Source of the DNA: an uncultured Erysipelotrichaceae bacterium
Lineage (GTDB): Bacteria > Bacillota_I > Bacilli_A > RF39 > UBA660
Direction of reading: 5' to 3'
Assembly (NCBI GenBank): GCA_902767005.1
Contig: CACXFY010000010.1
Span: forward strand, 1-7,607
DNA length: 7,607 nt
A program made the position numbers and the translations under genes. This document shows positions 6,031 to 7,607 of the stretch, piece after piece (the first letter of the stretch is position 1; each line of letters begins with the position of its first letter). Under the pieces are notes generated by a model. It saw nothing but the letters and a program-made list of their open reading frames with translations. It was not told the DNA's origin and ran no database searches.

Positions 6031-7607
6031 ATGGATTATTCAAAAAGACCAGGACAAAAATTAGAAGTATTTGGGGAATTAAAAAATAAAGAAAAACCAA
6101 CTATAAGTATAGTTACACCTTTTTATAATGGTGGAAAGACACTTATGGAAACAGCCAATGCTGTTTTTAATCAAACATATCCTTATTTTGAATGGATAAT
6201 TGTTGATGATGGCTCTAAAGATGAAGACTCATTAAAGAAATTAGCTAAACTAGAGAAAATGGATGATCGTATTAGAGTATTTCATAAAGAAAATGGTGGA
6301 CCATCAGTTGCGCGTGATTATGGTATTTCTAAAGCAAGTAAAGATACTAAATATATCTTTTTCTTAGACTGTGACGATATACCTGAGAAGACAATGATAG
6401 AAGTTCTTTATTGGACTCTAGAAACACATAAAGATGCCTCTTTTGCCTATACTACTATGGTAAACTTTGGTGATAGAGAATTCATATGGGAACAATGGTT
6501 AACTATTGATAGAGAAAAAGCAGAAAATGTAATTTGTATAAGTTCTATGGTAAGAAAAGAAGACTTACTAGAAGTAGGTTGCTTTGGTCTAAAAGAAAAA
6601 GGAATGTATGAAGATTGGAATCTTTGGTTAAAACTAATAAAAGCTGGAAAAAAACCACTTCGTGTAAATGATAAACTATTCTGGTATAGAGTATCATCAA
6701 CAGGAGAATTCTCACGTGCTAATAAAAATAAGAAAAAAGCCATGAAATATGTTGATGAAACAGCTAATTCAATAACAGACAATGTCGAAGTAATACAATT
6801 TCCAAGAGAAGGAAATAAATATGATAAAACACAAGATACTAGTAATCTAATTACTCCAAAATATAAAAGAAAAGATAATAGAAAGAACTTATTATTCATA
6901 TTTCCATGGGCTGTAGTAGGTGGAGCTGACTTATTTAATTTAGAATTATTAAGAAGATTAGATAAAAAGAAATATAATGCTACTATATTATTTACTACTC
7001 CTAACATGAATAATTTAAGACAAGAATTCCAAATGGAATCAGAAGCATTATACGATTTATCTACTTTCTTAGAAAGACCAGATTATATATCATTTACTGA
7101 TTACATTATGGAATCAAGAAATATTGATATGGTTATTATTAGTAATACACAATATGGTTACTATATGACTCCATATTTAAAAGAAAAATATCCAAAAGTA
7201 CCATTTATAGATTATATTCATTCAATAGATTCAGCTGATCCAAGAAAAGGTTTCGGCAGATGTAGTATAGATGTTGATAGCTATCTAACAAGTACTTATT
7301 GCTGTAATAACTTTACTAAAAATCAATTGATAAATGACTTTGGTAAGAAAAATGTTGAAACATTATACATCGGTACTGATGAAGAAAAATATAATCCAGA
7401 AAAATATAATAAAGACGAATTAAAAGAAAAATATGAATTACCAAAAGATAAGAAAATAATTTCTTTTGTTGCTAGACTATCAGATGAGAAAAGACCAACA
7501 ATGTTTGTAAGAATTGCTAAAAAGATTCATGAAAAGAATCCTGATACTTTCTTCGTAATTGCTGGTGATGGTTATCTAATGCAAAAAGTAAGAAATAAAG
7601 TAGATGA
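6031..7607 (+). CDS. Two-domain glycosyltransferase (GT2 followed by GT4), 3'-truncated
   Basis: The frame stays open from ATG 6031 to the window end (525 complete codons), so the C-terminus is missing. Residues about 23-245 form a GT2 domain: PTISIVTPFYNG (23-34), VDDGS (58-62), NGGPSVARD (89-97), LDCDD (112-116, with D113/D115 as the DxD pair) and YEDWNLWL (193-200, ED catalytic pair). A charged linker (about 246-286) leads into a GT4-like GT-B domain: LLFIFPWAVVGGADLFN (287-303, the N-terminal glycine-rich loop), YIHS (about 401), FVARLSDEKRP (479-489) and IAGDGYL (510-516). The retaining EX7E motif lies beyond the window. Such a protein probably adds two successive sugars, one inverting and one retaining. 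No signal peptide or membrane helix is seen, so it is cytosolic. AGGAG at 6020-6024 supports the start. It has its own promoter after a terminator. Confidence 0.9.
   Translation, partial: MDYSKRPGQKLEVFGELKNKEKPTISIVTPFYNGGKTLMETANAVFNQTYPYFEWIIVDDGSKDEDSLKKLAKLEKMDDRIRVFHKENGGPSVARDYGISKASKDTKYIFFLDCDDIPEKTMIEVLYWTLETHKDASFAYTTMVNFGDREFIWEQWLTIDREKAENVICISSMVRKEDLLEVGCFGLKEKGMYEDWNLWLKLIKAGKKPLRVNDKLFWYRVSSTGEFSRANKNKKKAMKYVDETANSITDNVEVIQFPREGNKYDKTQDTSNLITPKYKRKDNRKNLLFIFPWAVVGGADLFNLELLRRLDKKKYNATILFTTPNMNNLRQEFQMESEALYDLSTFLERPDYISFTDYIMESRNIDMVIISNTQYGYYMTPYLKEKYPKVPFIDYIHSIDSADPRKGFGRCSIDVDSYLTSTYCCNNFTKNQLINDFGKKNVETLYIGTDEEKYNPEKYNKDELKEKYELPKDKKIISFVARLSDEKRPTMFVRIAKKIHEKNPDTFFVIAGDGYLMQKVRNKVD

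Noticed and set aside
6447..7007. A 186-codon open frame on the minus strand
   Set aside because: It lies wholly inside the two-domain glycosyltransferase, whose motifs fit the plus strand. Its translation is rich in Ser/Leu/Phe, as expected from the complement of A-rich coding sequence, and no family motif is seen.

Overview
The window is very A+T-rich and entirely plus-stranded. It carries a surface-polysaccharide (capsule, teichoic acid-like or rhamnan-like) biosynthesis, modification and export locus. AGGAG-type ribosome binding sites, AGA/TTA/ATA-rich codon use, TATAAT promoters and short hairpin/T-tract terminators suggest a low-GC member of the Bacillota (Bacilli, Erysipelotrichia or related gut lineages). 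TGA is used as a stop at least twice (1693-1695 and 5183-5185) and TGG encodes Trp, so the Mycoplasma code does not apply. No sequence comparison was possible, so the genus is not assigned.

Layout: (1) 1-680 is the 3' part of a GtrB/DPM1-like membrane glycosyltransferase, ending in a terminator built around its stop codon. (2) From a likely promoter at about 711, a tight four-gene run follows: a second, complete GtrB-like glycosyltransferase (742-1695), a cytosolic GT2 glycosyltransferase overlapping it by 11 bases (1685-2632), a secreted or membrane-anchored SGNH/GDSL esterase-fold protein (2647-3330), and an acyltransferase-3 family membrane protein 1 base later (3332-4408). (3) A well-formed promoter straddling the end of the acyltransferase gene drives an ABC-2 polysaccharide exporter: Wzt/TagH/RgpD-like ATPase (4442-5185) and Wzm/TagG/RgpC-like permease (5191-5964), closed by a second stop-codon-embedded terminator. 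(4) A third promoter directly after that terminator drives a large two-domain glycosyltransferase (GT2 then GT4) that runs off the window at 7607.

Inferred division of labour: the cytosolic glycosyltransferases extend an undecaprenyl-linked glycan and the ABC transporter moves the finished polymer across the membrane. The two GtrB-like enzymes would make undecaprenyl-phosphate-linked single sugars for side-group addition outside the cell, and the AT3/SGNH pair would O-acylate the glycan. The GtrA-type flippase and GT-C transferase that normally complete GtrB systems are not in the window. No RNA genes, mobile elements, CRISPR arrays or origins were seen, and no gene-free stretch exceeds about 70 bases. 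I did not find a convincing wholly new system; the most notable items are the split AT3 + SGNH pair, the GT2-GT4 fusion, the paired GtrB paralogues, and the recurring terminator-promoter junctions.
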